NCBI GenBank assembly: GCA_003117195.1
Contig: BDSI01000029.1
Span: 434,001-498,000 of the forward strand
From: Eudorina sp. 2006-703-Eu-15
Taxonomy: Eukaryota; Chlorophyta; Chlorophyceae; Chlamydomonadales; Volvocaceae
DNA length: 64,000 nucleotides
Direction: 5' to 3'
The notes under the pieces were generated by a model. That model was not told the origin of the DNA. It saw nothing but the letters and a program-made list of their open reading frames with translations, and made no database searches. The position numbers and the translations under genes were made by a program. Position 1 is the first letter of the stretch, and the number at the start of each line of letters is the position of its first letter. Below are positions 1 through 10,786 of this stretch, piece after piece.

Positions 1-3000
1 CGGGGCTGGGTGGCGAGGGCGACGGCGGCTGGGGGCTGGGTGGCGAGGGCGACGGCGGCTCGGGGCTGGGTGGCGAGGGCGACGGCGGCTCGGGGCTGGG
101 TGGCGAGGGCGACGGCGGCTCGGGGCTGGGTGGCGAGGGCGACGGCGGCTGGGGCTGGGTGGCGAGGGCGAAGGCGGCTGGGGCTGGGTGGCGAGGGCGA
201 AGGCGGCTGGGGGCTGGGTGGCGAGGGCGACGGCGGCTGGGGCTGGGTGGCGAGGGCGAAGGCGGCTGGGGCTGGGTGGCGAGGGCGACGGCGGCTGGGG
301 GCTGGGTGGCGAGGGCGATGGCGGCTGGGGGCTGGGGGGCGAGGGCGACGGCGGCTCGGGCTAGGTGGCGCGGGCGACGGCGACTCGGGGCTGGGTGGCG
401 AGGGAGACGGCGGCTTGGGGCTGGGTGGCGAGGGCGATGGCGGCTGGGGGCTGGGTGGCAAGGGTGATGGCGGCTCGGGGCTGGGTGGCGAGGGCGACGG
501 CGGCTGGGGCTGGGTGGTGAGGGCGACGGCGGCTCGGGCTGGGTGGTGAGGGCGACGGCGGCTGGGGGCTGGGTGGCGAGGGCGATGGCGGCTCGGGCTG
601 GTTGGCGAGGGCGATGGCGGCTGGGGGCTGGGGGGCGAGGGCGACGGCGGCTGGGGGCTGGGTGGCGAGGGCGAAGGCGGCTGGGGGCTGGGTGGCAAGG
701 GTGATGGCGGCTCGGGGCTGGGGGGCGAGGGCGACGGCGGCTGGGGGCTGGGGCGCAAGGGTGATGGCGGATCGGGTCTCGGTGGCGAGGGCGACGGCGG
801 CTGGGGGCTGGATGGCGAGGGCGAAGGCGGCTCGGGGCTGGGTGGCGAGGGCGACGGCGGCTCGGGGCTTGGTGGCGATGGCGATGGCGGCTCGGGGCTC
901 GGTTGCGAGGGCGATGGCGGCTCGGGGCTAGGTGGAAAGACAGGTGGACGGGTCGGAGACCGAGGTGGTCGGCGAGGGCGTCGAGGTGGAAAGCCGGGAA
1001 TATATGGTGGTTGTGGATGCTGCGGAGGAGGAGATGGAAACGGGGGCAACGGAGGCCGCATCGGAGGTTCAGTCGGACGCCGAGGACGCTTAGGGGGTGA
1101 CCCTGGTGCCCTAGGGTTACGACGCGTTGGTTTCAATGGTGGTGGTAGGGGCGGAGGAGGAGCAGGCAAAGGCGGCTCGGGGCTGGGTGGCGTGGGCGAT
1201 GGCGGCTCGGGGCTGGGAGGCGCGGGCGACGGCGGCTCGGGGCTGGGTGGCGATGGCGATGGCGGCTCGGGGCTGGGTGGCAAGGGCGACGGCGGCTCGG
1301 GGCTTGGTGGCGATGGCGATGGCGGCTCGGGGCTCGGTGGCGAGGGCGAAGGCGGCTCGGGGCTGGGTGGCGAGGGCGAAGGCGGCTCGGGGCTGGGTGG
1401 CGAGGGCGAAGGCGGCTCGGGGCTGGGTGGCGAGGGCGACGACGGCTGGGGGCTGGGAGGCGAGGGCGACGGCGGCTGGGGGATGGGGGGCGAGGGCGAA
1501 GGCGGCTCGGGGCTGGGTGGCGAGGGCGACGGCGGCTGGGGCTGGGTGGCGAGGGCGATGGCGGCTGGGGGCTTGGGGGCGAGGGCGATGGCGGCTGGGG
1601 GCTGGTTGGCGAGGGCGAAGGCGGCTGGGGGCTGGGTGGCAAGGGTGATGGTGGCTCGGGCTGGGTGGCGAGGGCGACGGCGGCTGGGGCTGGGGCGCAA
1701 GGGTGATGGCGGCTCGGGGCTCGGTGGCGAGGGCGACGGCGGCTGGGGCTGGGTGGCGAGGGCGAAGGCGGCTCGGGGCTGGTGGCGAGGGCGACGGCGG
1801 CTCGGGGCTCGGTGGCGAGGGCGACGGCGGCTGGGGGCTGGGTGGCGAGGGCGAAGGCGGCTGGGGCTGGGTGGCGAGGGCGACGGCGGCTTGGGGCTTG
1901 GTGGCGATGGCGATGGCGGCTCGGGGTTCGGTGGCGAGGGCGACGGCGGCTGGGGGCTGGGTGGCGAGGGCGTAGGCGGCTCGGGCTGGGTGGCGAGGGC
2001 GAAGGCGGCTCGGGGCTGGGTGGCAAGGGCGACGGCGGCTGGGGGCTGGGAGGCGAGGGCGACGGCGGCTGGGGCTGGGGGCGAGGGCGAAGGCGGCTCG
2101 GGGCTGGGTGGCGAGGGCGACGGCGGCTGGGGGCTGGGTGGCGAGGGCGATGGCGGCTCGGGGCTGGGTGGCGAGGGCGACGGCGGCTGGGGCTGGGTGG
2201 CGAGGGCGACGGCGGCTCGGGGATGGGCGGCGAGGGTGAAGGCGGCTCGGGGATGGGTGGCGAGGGCGATGGCGGCTGGGGCTGGGTGGCGAGGGCGACG
2301 GCGGCTCGGGGCTGGGTGGCGCGGGCGACGGCGGCTCGGGGCTGGGTGGCGAGGGCGACGGCGCTGGGGCTGGGTGGCGAGGGCGACGGCGGCTCCGGGC
2401 TGGGTGGCGAGGGTGACGGCGGCTGGGGGCTGGGTGGCGAGGGCGACGGCGGCTCGGGGCTGGGTGGCAAGGGTGATGGCGGCGCGGGGCTGGGTGGCGA
2501 GGGCGACGGCGGCTGGGGCTGGGTGGCGAGGGCGACGGCGGCTCGGGGCTGGGTGGCGAGGGCGACGGCGGCTCGGGCTGGGTGGCGAGGGCGAAGGCGG
2601 CTCGGGGCTGGGTGGCGAGGGCGACGGCGGCTGGGGCTGGGTGGCGAGGGCGACGGCGGCTGGGGGCTGGGTGGCGACGGCGAAGGCGTTCGGGCTAGGT
2701 GGCGAGGGCGACGGCGGCTCGGGGCTGGGTGGCGATGGCGATGGCGGATCGAGGCTCGGTGGCGAGGGCGACGGCGGCTCGGGGCTGGGTGGCGAGGGCG
2801 ATGGCGGCTCGGGGCTGGGTGGCGAGGGCGACGGCGGCTCGGGGCTGGGTGGCGAAGGCGATGGCGGCTCGGGGCTGGGTGGCGAGGGCGATGGCGGCTG
2901 GGGCTGGGTGCGAGGGCGAGGGCGGCTCAGGGATGGAGGCGACGGCGAAGGCGGTTCGGGCTGGGTGGCGAGGGCGATGGCGGCTGGGGGCTGGGTGGCG

Positions 3001-6000
3001 AGGGCGACGGCGGCTCGGGGCTGGGTGGCGAGGGCGAAGGCGGCTCGGGGATGGGTGGCGAGGGCGATGGCGGCTGGGGGCTTGGTGGCGAGGGCGACGG
3101 CGGCTCCGGGCTGGGTGGCGAGGGCGACGGCGGCTGGGGCTGGGTGGCAAGGGTGATGGCGGCTGGGGCTGGGTGGCCAGGGCGACGGCGGCTCGGGGCT
3201 AGGTGGCGAGGGCGACGGCGGCTTGGGGCTGGGTGGCGAGGGTGAAGGCGGGTCGGGGCTAGTAGGAAAGACAGGTGGACGGGTCGGAGACCGAGGTGGT
3301 CGGCGAGGGCGTCGAGGTGGAAATCCGGGAATATATGGTGGTTGCGGATGCTGCGGAGGAGGAGATGGAAATGGGGGCGACGGAGGCCGCATCGGAGGTT
3401 CAGTCGGACGCCGAGGACGCTTAGGGGGTGACCCTGGTGCCCTAGGGTTACGACGCGTTGGTTTCAATGGTGGTGGTAGGGGCGGAGGGGGAGCAGGCAA
3501 AGGCGGCTCGGGGCTGGGTGGCGTGGGCGAAGGCGGCTGGGGGCTGGGTGGCAAGGGTGATGGCGGCTCGGGGCTGGGTGGCGAGGGTGACGGCGGCTGG
3601 GGGCTGGGTGGCGAGGGCGACGGCGGCTCGGGGCTTGGTGGCGATGGCGATGGCGGCTCGGGCTGGGGGCAAGGGCGAAGGCGGCTCGGGCTGGGGGGCG
3701 AGGGCGATGGCGGCTCGGGGTTGGGTGGCAAGGGCGAAGGCGGCTGGGGGCTTGGGGGCGAGGGCGACGGCGGCTGGGGGCTGGGTGGCGAGGGCGACGG
3801 CGGCTGGGGGCTGGGTGGCGAGGGCGAAGGCGGTTCGGGGCTGGGTGGCGAGGGCGACGGCGGCTCAGGGCTAGGCGGCGAGGGCGACGGCGGATCGGGG
3901 CTTGGTGGCGAAGGCGATGGCGGTTGGGGGCTGGGTGGCGAGGGCGACGGCGGCTCGGGGCTGGGTGGCGAGGGCGAAGGCGGCTCGGGGCTGGGTGGCA
4001 ACGGCGACGGCGGCTCAGGGCTGGGTGGCGAGGGCGACGGCGGGTGGGGGCTCGGTGGCAAGGGTGATGGCGGCTCGGGGCTGGGTGGCGAGGGCGAAGG
4101 CGGCTGGGGGCTGGGTGGCGAGGGCGGCGGCGGCTGGGGCTGGGTGGCAAGGGTGATGGCGGCTCGGGCTGGGTGGCGAGGGTGACGGCGGCTGGGGCTG
4201 GGTGGCGAGGGCGAAGGCGGCTCGGGGCTGGGTGGCGAGGGCGACGGCGGCTCGGGGCTGGGTGGCAACGGCGACGGCGGCTGGGGGCTGGGTGGCGTGG
4301 GTGGCGAGGGCGACGGCGGCTGGGGGCTGGGTGGCGAGGGCGACGGCGGCTCGGGGCTGGGTGGCGATGGTGATGGCGGCTCGGGGCTCGGTGGCGAGGG
4401 CGAAGGCGGCTCGGGGCTGGGTGGCGAGGGCGATGAGGGCTCGGGCTCGGTGGCGAAGGCGACGGCGGTTCGGGGCTGGTGGCAAGGGCGATGGCGGCTC
4501 GGGCTGGGTGGCGAGGGCGACGGCGGCTGGGGCTGGGTGGCAAGGGTGATGGCGGCTCGGGCTGGGTGGCAAGGGCGACGGCGGCTCGGGGCTGGGGGCC
4601 AAGGGTGATGGCGGCTCGGGGCTGGGTGGCGAGGGCGACGGCGGCTGGGGCTGGGTGGCGAGGGCGAAGGCGGCTCGGGCTGGGTGGCGAGGGCGACGGC
4701 GGCTCGGGGCTGGGTGGCAACGGCGACGGCGGCTCAGGGCTGGGTGCGAGGGCGATGGCGCTGGGGCTCGGTGGCGAGGGCGACGGCGGCTGGGGGCTGG
4801 GGGGCGACGGCGAAGGCGGCTCGGGCTGGGGGCAAGGGCGAAGGCGGCTCGGGCTGGGGGCGAGGGCGATGGCGGCTCGGGTTGGGTGGCAAGGGCGAAG
4901 GCGGCTGGGGGCTTGGGGGCGAGGGCGACGGCGGCTGGGGGCTGGGTGGCGAGGGCGACGGCGGCTGGGGGCTGGGTGGCGTAAGTGGCGACGGCGAAGG
5001 CGGCTCGGGCTAGGTGGCGAGGGCGACGGCGGCTCGGGCTGGGTGGCGATGGTGATGGCGGCTCGGGGCTCGGTGGCGAGGGCGACGGCGGCTCGGGGCT
5101 GGGTGGCAACGGCGACGGCGGCTCAGGGCTGGGTGGCGAGGGCGATGGCGGCTCGGGGCTGGGTGGCGAGGGCGACGGCGGCTCGGGGCTGGGTGGCAAC
5201 GGCGACGGCGGCTCGGGGCTGGGTGGCGAGGCGACGGCGGCTCGGGGCTGGGTGGCAACGGCGACGGCGGCTCAGGGCTGGGTGGCGAGGGCGATGGCGG
5301 CTGGGGGCTCGGTGGCGAGGGCGACGGCGGCTGGGGGCTGGGGGGCGACGGCGAAGGCGGCTCGGGGCTTGGTGGCGAAGGCGATGGCGGTTGGGGGCTT
5401 GGTGGCGAAGGTGATGGCGGCTGGGGGCTGGGTGGCGATGGTGATGGCGGCTCGGGGCTCGGTGGCGAGGGCGACGGCGGCTCGGGCTGGGTGCAACGGC
5501 GACGGCGGCTCAGGGCTGGGTGGCGAGGGCGATGGCGGCTCGGGGCTGGGTGGCGAGGGCGACGGCGGCTCGGGGCTGGGTGGCAACGGCGACGGCGGCT
5601 CGGGCTGGGTGGCGAGGGCGACGGCGGCTCGGGCTGGGTGGCAACGGCGACGGCGGCTCAGGGCTGGGTGGCGAGGGCGATGGCGCTGGGGGCTCGGTGG
5701 CGAGGCGACGGCGGCTGGGGGCTGGGGGGCGACGGCGAAGGCGGCTCGGGGCTTGGTGGCGAAGGCGATGGCGTTGGGGCTTGGTGGCGAAGGTGATGGC
5801 GGCTGGGGGCTGGGTGCGAGGGTGACGGCGGTTGGGGGCTGGGTGCGAGGGTGATGGCGGCTCGGGGCTGGGTGGCGAGGGCGACGGCGGCTGGGGCTGG
5901 GTGGCGAGGGCGAAGGCGGCTCGGGCTGGGTGGCGAGGGCGACGGCGGCTCGGGGCTGGGGGGCGAGGGCGACGGCGGATCGGGGCTTGGTGGCGAAGGC

Positions 6001-9000
6001 GATGGCGGCTGGGGGCTTGGTGGCGAAGGTGATGGCGGTTGGGGGCTGGGTGGCGACGGCGAAGGCGGCTGGGGGCTGGGTGGCGAGGGTGACGGCGGTT
6101 GGGGCTGGGTGGCGAAGGCGACGGCGGCTCGGGCTGGGTGGCGAGGGCGACGGCGGCTCGGGCTGGGTGGCGAGGGCGACGGCGGCTCGGGCTGGGTGCA
6201 ACGGCGACGGCGGCTCGGGGCTGGGTGGCGAGGGCGACGGCGCTGGGGCTCGGTGGCGAGGGCGACGGCGGCTGGGGCTGGGTGGCGAGGGTGATGGCGG
6301 CTCGGGGCTCGGTGGCGAGGCGATGGCGGCTGGGGCTGGGTGGCGAGGGCGACGGCGGCTGGGGGCTGGGTGGCGAGGGTGATGGCGGCTCGGGGCTGGG
6401 TGGCGAGGGCGACGGCGGCTGGGGGCTGGGTGGCGAGGGCGAAGGCGGCTCGGGCTGGGTGGCGAGGGCGACGGCGGCTGGGGCTCGGTGGCGAGGGTGA
6501 TGGCGGCTCGGGGCTGGGTGGCGAGGGCGACGGCGGCTCGGGCTGGGTGGCGAGGGCGACGGGCGGCTGGGGCTGGGTGGCGAGGGCGACGGCGGCTGGG
6601 GGGGTGGCGAGGCGACGGCGGCTCGGGGCTGGGTGGCAACGGCGACGGCGGCTGGGGGCTGGGTGGCGAGGGCGACGGCGGCTGGGGGCTCGGTGGCGAC
6701 GGCGAAGGCGGCTGGGGGCTGGGTGCGAGGGTGACGGCGGTTGGGGCTGGGTGGCGAAGGCGACGGCGGCTCGGGGCTGGGTGGCGAGGGCGACGGCGGC
6801 TCGGGCTGGGTGGCGAGGGCGACGGCGGCTGGGGCTGGGTGGCAACGGCGACGGCGGCTCGGGGCTGGGTGGCGAGGGCGACGGCGGCTGGGGCTCGGTG
6901 GCGAGGGCGACGGCGGCTGGGGCTGGGTGGCGAGGGTGATGGCGGCTCGGGGCTCGGTGGCGAGGGCGATGGCGGCTGGGGGCTGGGTGGCGAGGGCGAC
7001 GGCGGCTGGGGGCTGGGTGGCGAGGGTGATGGCGCTCGGGCTGGTGCGAGGGCGACGGCGGCTGGGGGCTGGGTGGCGAGGGCGAAGGCGGCTCGGGGCT
7101 GGGTGGCGAGGGGCGACGGCGGCTGGGGGCTCGGTGGCGAGGGTGATGGGCGCTCGGGCTGGGTGGCGAGGGCGACGGCGGCTCGGGGCTGGGTGGCGAG
7201 GGCGACGGCGGCTGGGGGCTGGGTGGCGAGGGCGACGGCGGCTCGGGGCTGGGTGGCGAGGGCGACGGCGGCTCGGGGCTGGGTGGCAACGGCGACGGCG
7301 GCTCGGGGCTGGGTGGCGAGGGCGACGGCGGCTGGGGGCTCGGTGGCGAGGGTGATGGCGGCTCGGGCTGGGNNNNNNNNNNNNNNNNNNNNNNNNNNNN
7401 NNNNNNNNNNNNNNNNNNNNNNNNNNNNNNNNNNNNNNNNNNNNNNNNNNNNNNNNNNNNNNNNNNNNNNNNNNNNNNNNNNNNNNNNNNNNNNNNNNNN
7501 NNNNNNNNNNNNNNNNNNNNNNNNNNNNNNNNNNNNNNNNNNNNNNNNNNNNNNNNNNNNNNNNNNNNNNNNNNNNNNNNNNNNNNNNNNNNNNNNNNNN
7601 NNNNNNNNNNNNNNNNNNNNNNNNNNNNNNNNNNNNNNNNNNNNNNNNNNNNNNNNNNNNNNNNNNNNNNNNNNNNNNNNNNNNNNNNNNNNNNNNNNNN
7701 NNNNNNNNNNNNNNNNNNNNNNNNNNNNNNNNNNNNNNNNNNNNNNNNNNNNNNNNNNNNNNNNNNNNNNNNNNNNNNNNNNNNNNNNNNNNNNNNNNNN
7801 NNNNNNNNNNNNNNNNNNNNNNNNNNNNNNNNNNNNNNNNNNNNNNNNNNNNNNNNNNNNNNNNNNNNNNNNNNNNNNNNNNNNNNNNNNNNNNNNNNNN
7901 NNNNNNNNNNNNNNNNNNNNNNNNNNNNNNNNNNNNNNNNNNNNNNNNNNNNNNNNNNNNNNNNNNNNNNNNNNNNNNNNNNNNNNNNNNNNNNNNNNNN
8001 NNNNNNNNNNNNNNNNNNNNNNNNNNNNNNNNNNNNNNNNNNNNNNNNNNNNNNNNNNNNNNNNNNNNNNNNNNNNNNNNNNNNNNNNNNNNNNNNNNNN
8101 NNNNNNNNNNNNNNNNNNNNNNNNNNNNNNNNNNNNNNNNNNNNNNNNNNNNNNNNNNNNNNNNNNNNNNNNNNNNNNNNNNNNNNNNNNNNNNNGGCGA
8201 AGGCGGTTCGGGGCTGGGTGGCGAGGGCGACGGCGGCTCAGGGCTAGGCGGCGAGGGCGACGGCGGATCGGGGCTTGGTGGCGAAGGCGATGGCGGCTGG
8301 GGGCTTGGTGGCGAAGGTGATGGCGGCTGGGGGCTGGGTGGCGAGGGTGACGGCGTTGGGGCTGGGTGGCGAGGGTGACGGCGGTTGGGGCTGGGTGGCG
8401 AGGGTGCGGCGGTTGTGGCTGGGTGGCGACGGCGAAGGCGGCTGGGGCTGGGTGGCGAGGGTGACGGCGGTTGGGGGCTGGGTGGCGAAGGCGAAGGCGG
8501 CTCGGGGCTGGGTGGCGAAGGCGAAGGCGGCTGGGGGCTGGGTGGCGAGGGCGTTGGCGGCTCGGGGCTGGGTGGCGAGGGCGAGGGCGGCTTAGGGTTG
8601 GGTGGCGAGGGCGATGGCGGCTGGGGGCTGGGTGGCAAGGGTGATGGCGGCTCGGGGCTGGGTGGCGAGGGCGATGGCGGCTGGGGGCTGGGTGGCGAGG
8701 GCGACGGCGGCTCGGGGTTGGGTGGCGAGGGCGAAGGCGGCTGGGGGCTGGGTGGCGAAGGTGATGGCGGCTGGGGGCTTGGTGGCGAAGGCAATGGCGG
8801 CTGGGGGCTGGGTGGCGAGGGCGACGGCGGCTCGGGGCTGGGTGGCGAGGGCGATGGCGGCTGGGGGCTGGGTGGAGATGTTGAAGGAGGATTTCGTCTG
8901 AGCGCTGGGGTGAGAGGCGAAAGGATTAGTGTTGGAGGGCTGGTTGGGTAAGTCACTGGCCCTGGGACCTCTTCCACCACTGCACCCGTTTCAGCCTCTA

Positions 9001-9760
9001 AGTCTTCAATGGACCGTTCCATTGGAGGTTCGGATGGATACTCTTGGGGGGGGCCTTCCAGGTAGGGCATCTGGACAAATACAATAACTCCAAAGACAAT
9101 CACAAGGCGATCATTCCCTTCATCTGCAGCCTGTTGCTGCTGCGCCCGCCGCCCCTGCCGCCGCAGCGGCAGCGGGCTCAACTGTGACATCCGTTCTTCC
9201 AGAAGTCCTTGTTTCCACTGGCTGACATCCGACAGGCCAATGCGGGCGCGCACATCTGCCATCACACTCGCCGGAATCTCCAGCTCCGGAACCAAATCCA
9301 TCTCCAGGTCTGTAGACTCCAGCTCCGAAACCAAATCCATCTCGTTCATATCCGCTATCACCAAGTCCAGCATCTCTCCACTGACGGCCTGCGGCTCTCC
9401 CATCTGTTCCAGCGACTCTAGAGACTGCAGACCCGGTAGGGTGCGCAGCAACTCTAGACGTCCCCACAGCTGACTGTCCTCGTCGACGCCAGTGCCACCC
9501 GCCCCAGCCTGGGGCTGGCTGGGGGGCCCGCGCCGGAGGAGCTGTCGGCGGCGCCGGCGGTCATCGCCCCCGGTGAGGGTTTCCTCTCCGTTGACCGCCG
9601 CTGAGACCAGCAGGACCTGCTCTGGCGGGACGCGCCACGTCCGTACGACCTGCTGCGTGAATTGCTCCAGGAAGGCTGCGACGGCGGCCTGGGCATGGGC
9701 ATCGACATGGGCATCGACATGGGCATGGACATAGGCATGTATGTGATCGATCGGGGACAT
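1..9760 (-). CDS. Pherophorin-like Pro/Ser-rich extracellular protein (partial, gapped)
   Basis: From 9760 downward the frame encodes a non-repetitive head of about 290 residues. It starts with a His-rich stretch, then a segment containing [10 protein letters not shown] and [11 protein letters not shown], and later a hydrophobic pair [13 protein letters not shown]. It then enters hundreds of residues of (PPSP[E/Q]PPSPS)n, which continue to the left edge. Such PPSPX arrays are typical of hydroxyproline-rich wall and matrix glycoproteins of volvocine algae. The first ATG at 9760 gives no signal peptide, so an upstream exon is probably missing; an alternative acceptor CAG lies at 9691-9694. The array changes frame many times, nearly always where a G run is one base shorter, and an N gap interrupts it, so no full protein can be given. 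The 3' end lies outside the window. Coding on the minus strand is well supported by the head; the exact frame path is not. Confidence 0.65.
934..1170 (-). repeat. Non-PPSP proline-rich module, copy 1
   Basis: This 237-base block breaks the 30-bp array. In the minus PPSP frame it stays open and encodes a different Pro-rich module, including [19 protein letters not shown], then [19 protein letters not shown], then [20 protein letters not shown]. An almost identical block lies 2331 bases further on. The two are a higher-order duplication inside the array; 2331 is divisible by three. Confidence 0.8.
3265..3501 (-). repeat. Non-PPSP proline-rich module, copy 2
   Basis: Second copy of the 237-base module at 934-1170, with a handful of substitutions and no visible internal indel. 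It again stays open in the minus PPSP frame and is flanked by ordinary 30-bp units on both sides. Confidence 0.8.
7373..8195. other. Assembly gap (823 N)
   Basis: A run of N inside the 30-bp array. Its length may be an estimate, so the reading frame across it carries no information. Confidence 1.
9691..9739. repeat. 12-bp tandem repeat GGGCATCGACAT, four copies
   Basis: Four consecutive 12-bp units with small variants. In the minus frame used for the first gene they encode [14 protein letters not shown], a His-rich stretch next to the predicted N-terminus. If the acceptor at 9691-9694 is used, the repeat is intronic or untranslated. Confidence 0.7.
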
Positions 9761-10786
9761 GGGGTACAGCGCTCAAGCGGCAGACGGGGCTTTGGAAGAG
9801 GTACATACACCCTGTACCCTTTACAAGAAATTAGGGTAGTTGTGGGGCCAACAACCGAGCGCGTTGCGGGCGGGGCTGCCAATATTTTTAACGCTGATTC
9901 CGGGCCCTTAGGCAGGGCCGGGGAGGCCTACCGTATCCACACTGTAAACGATACAGTTGAGGTGTTTTTCAAGTAAGCAGATCCCAAGCGACATACGGCA
10001 GCGTTTGGGAGCGGTGGGTCCCACGCGGCACGAGGCAAGTGGCAAGTGGGTTTCGCTCGCTGGCAGCCTTCCCACGCATGTATCTAGCCAGCCGCGCGGT
10101 AGCCGGGTACTCCTTTTTTCACACACGATATGCCCACACACCGTGTCGACAGCCCCGTCCCGAGTCAAGGACAGGCCGGTGAAGGTGGCTGTGTAGTAGG
10201 TGATCACAGCCACCCAGCCCGGCGGCAGGGGTGGCGATGGGCGTCGGGGAGTGCGCCGCAGAGGTGAGGGGACTGCGGGGTGAACCAGGCGGGCGGGCGG
10301 GCGGGCGGGCGAGGGCCGGGGGACGGGGCCCGGGGGGAACGAAACGGGGTGCAGAGGCACCGAAACGGGGCGGGTTGGATAACGGGTACGGCACGGACAG
10401 CTACAAGGCCTGCTGCCGTACGGCTCCGAGTCGGGGAGTGGGTTAGTCACGCAAGCCGCATGTGCGATGCCTTCGATGCAGTCAGGCAAGGCAGCGATGG
10501 CCGCCTGCTGTCACGATGTCGCACTGCAGGCAGCAGCCTGCTGGATTACGGTACCTAATGCTCCCAGCCCTCAGTGGCGCCCCTCCGTGCGCCTAGTCGC
10601 ACCCCGTGCTGTATGTCATGTACATCTCCGCATCATCGATATTCGAATTGTTTGACAGTCGAATCAGATAGCGTCAGCTGGGCTTCAGCGGCCGAGCGAA
10701 CGAAGCGCAAAGACAGGCGGGCGCTGACACCCAAAACACCGCCGCACGCGCCCCACAGAGCAGAGCATCCCCACATGCTGTAACGT
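9761..10786. other. Spacer between the two extracellular-protein genes
   Basis: This region should hold the 5' exon(s) and promoter of the downstream minus-strand array gene. I could not place a convincing signal-peptide exon. One short minus-strand segment resembles a PA14-type strand and is listed separately. A G-rich tract of GGGC repeats lies near 10286-10330. At 10779-10795 the plus strand reads GCTGTAACGTTCATTCATT, which resembles the LINE 3' end seen near 47080. Confidence 0.5.
10142..10217 (-). other. Possible PA14-like exon fragment
   Basis: The minus strand encodes WVAVITYYTATFTGLSLTRD followed by GAVDT and then a GTGTGT that could be a donor. The spacing of YY, F and LTRD is reminiscent of the start of PA14 domains found in algal wall proteins. 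It is short and not connected to other exons; it could be an early exon of the array gene or chance. Confidence 0.25.

Larger units (their letters stand above)
1..8890. repeat. 30-bp G-rich minisatellite encoding the PPSP array
   Basis: The plus-strand unit reads GGCGAGGGCGACGGCGGCTC followed by GGGGCTGGGT, with GAC/GAT/GAA and CTCG/CTGG variants. Units of 30 bp keep frame; units of 29 bp occur where the GGGGG or GGGG run before CTGGGT is one base shorter. All minus-strand frames translate to Pro/Ser/Arg/Ala-rich repeats and all plus frames to Gly-rich repeats, so ORF length is no guide to strand here. The strand choice rests on the unique head at 8900-9760. Confidence 0.95.

Noticed and set aside
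10..8951. Many long Gly-rich open frames on the plus strand of the array
   Set aside because: They are complements of the minus-strand [10 protein letters not shown] frames; the 30-bp unit keeps all six frames open and only the minus frame connects to a unique N-terminal region.
9454..9882. Alternative minus frame with Met/Ser/Pro repeats overlapping the array gene head
   Set aside because: The frame with [13 protein letters not shown] and the acidic region is longer, continuous into the PPSP array and has more natural composition.
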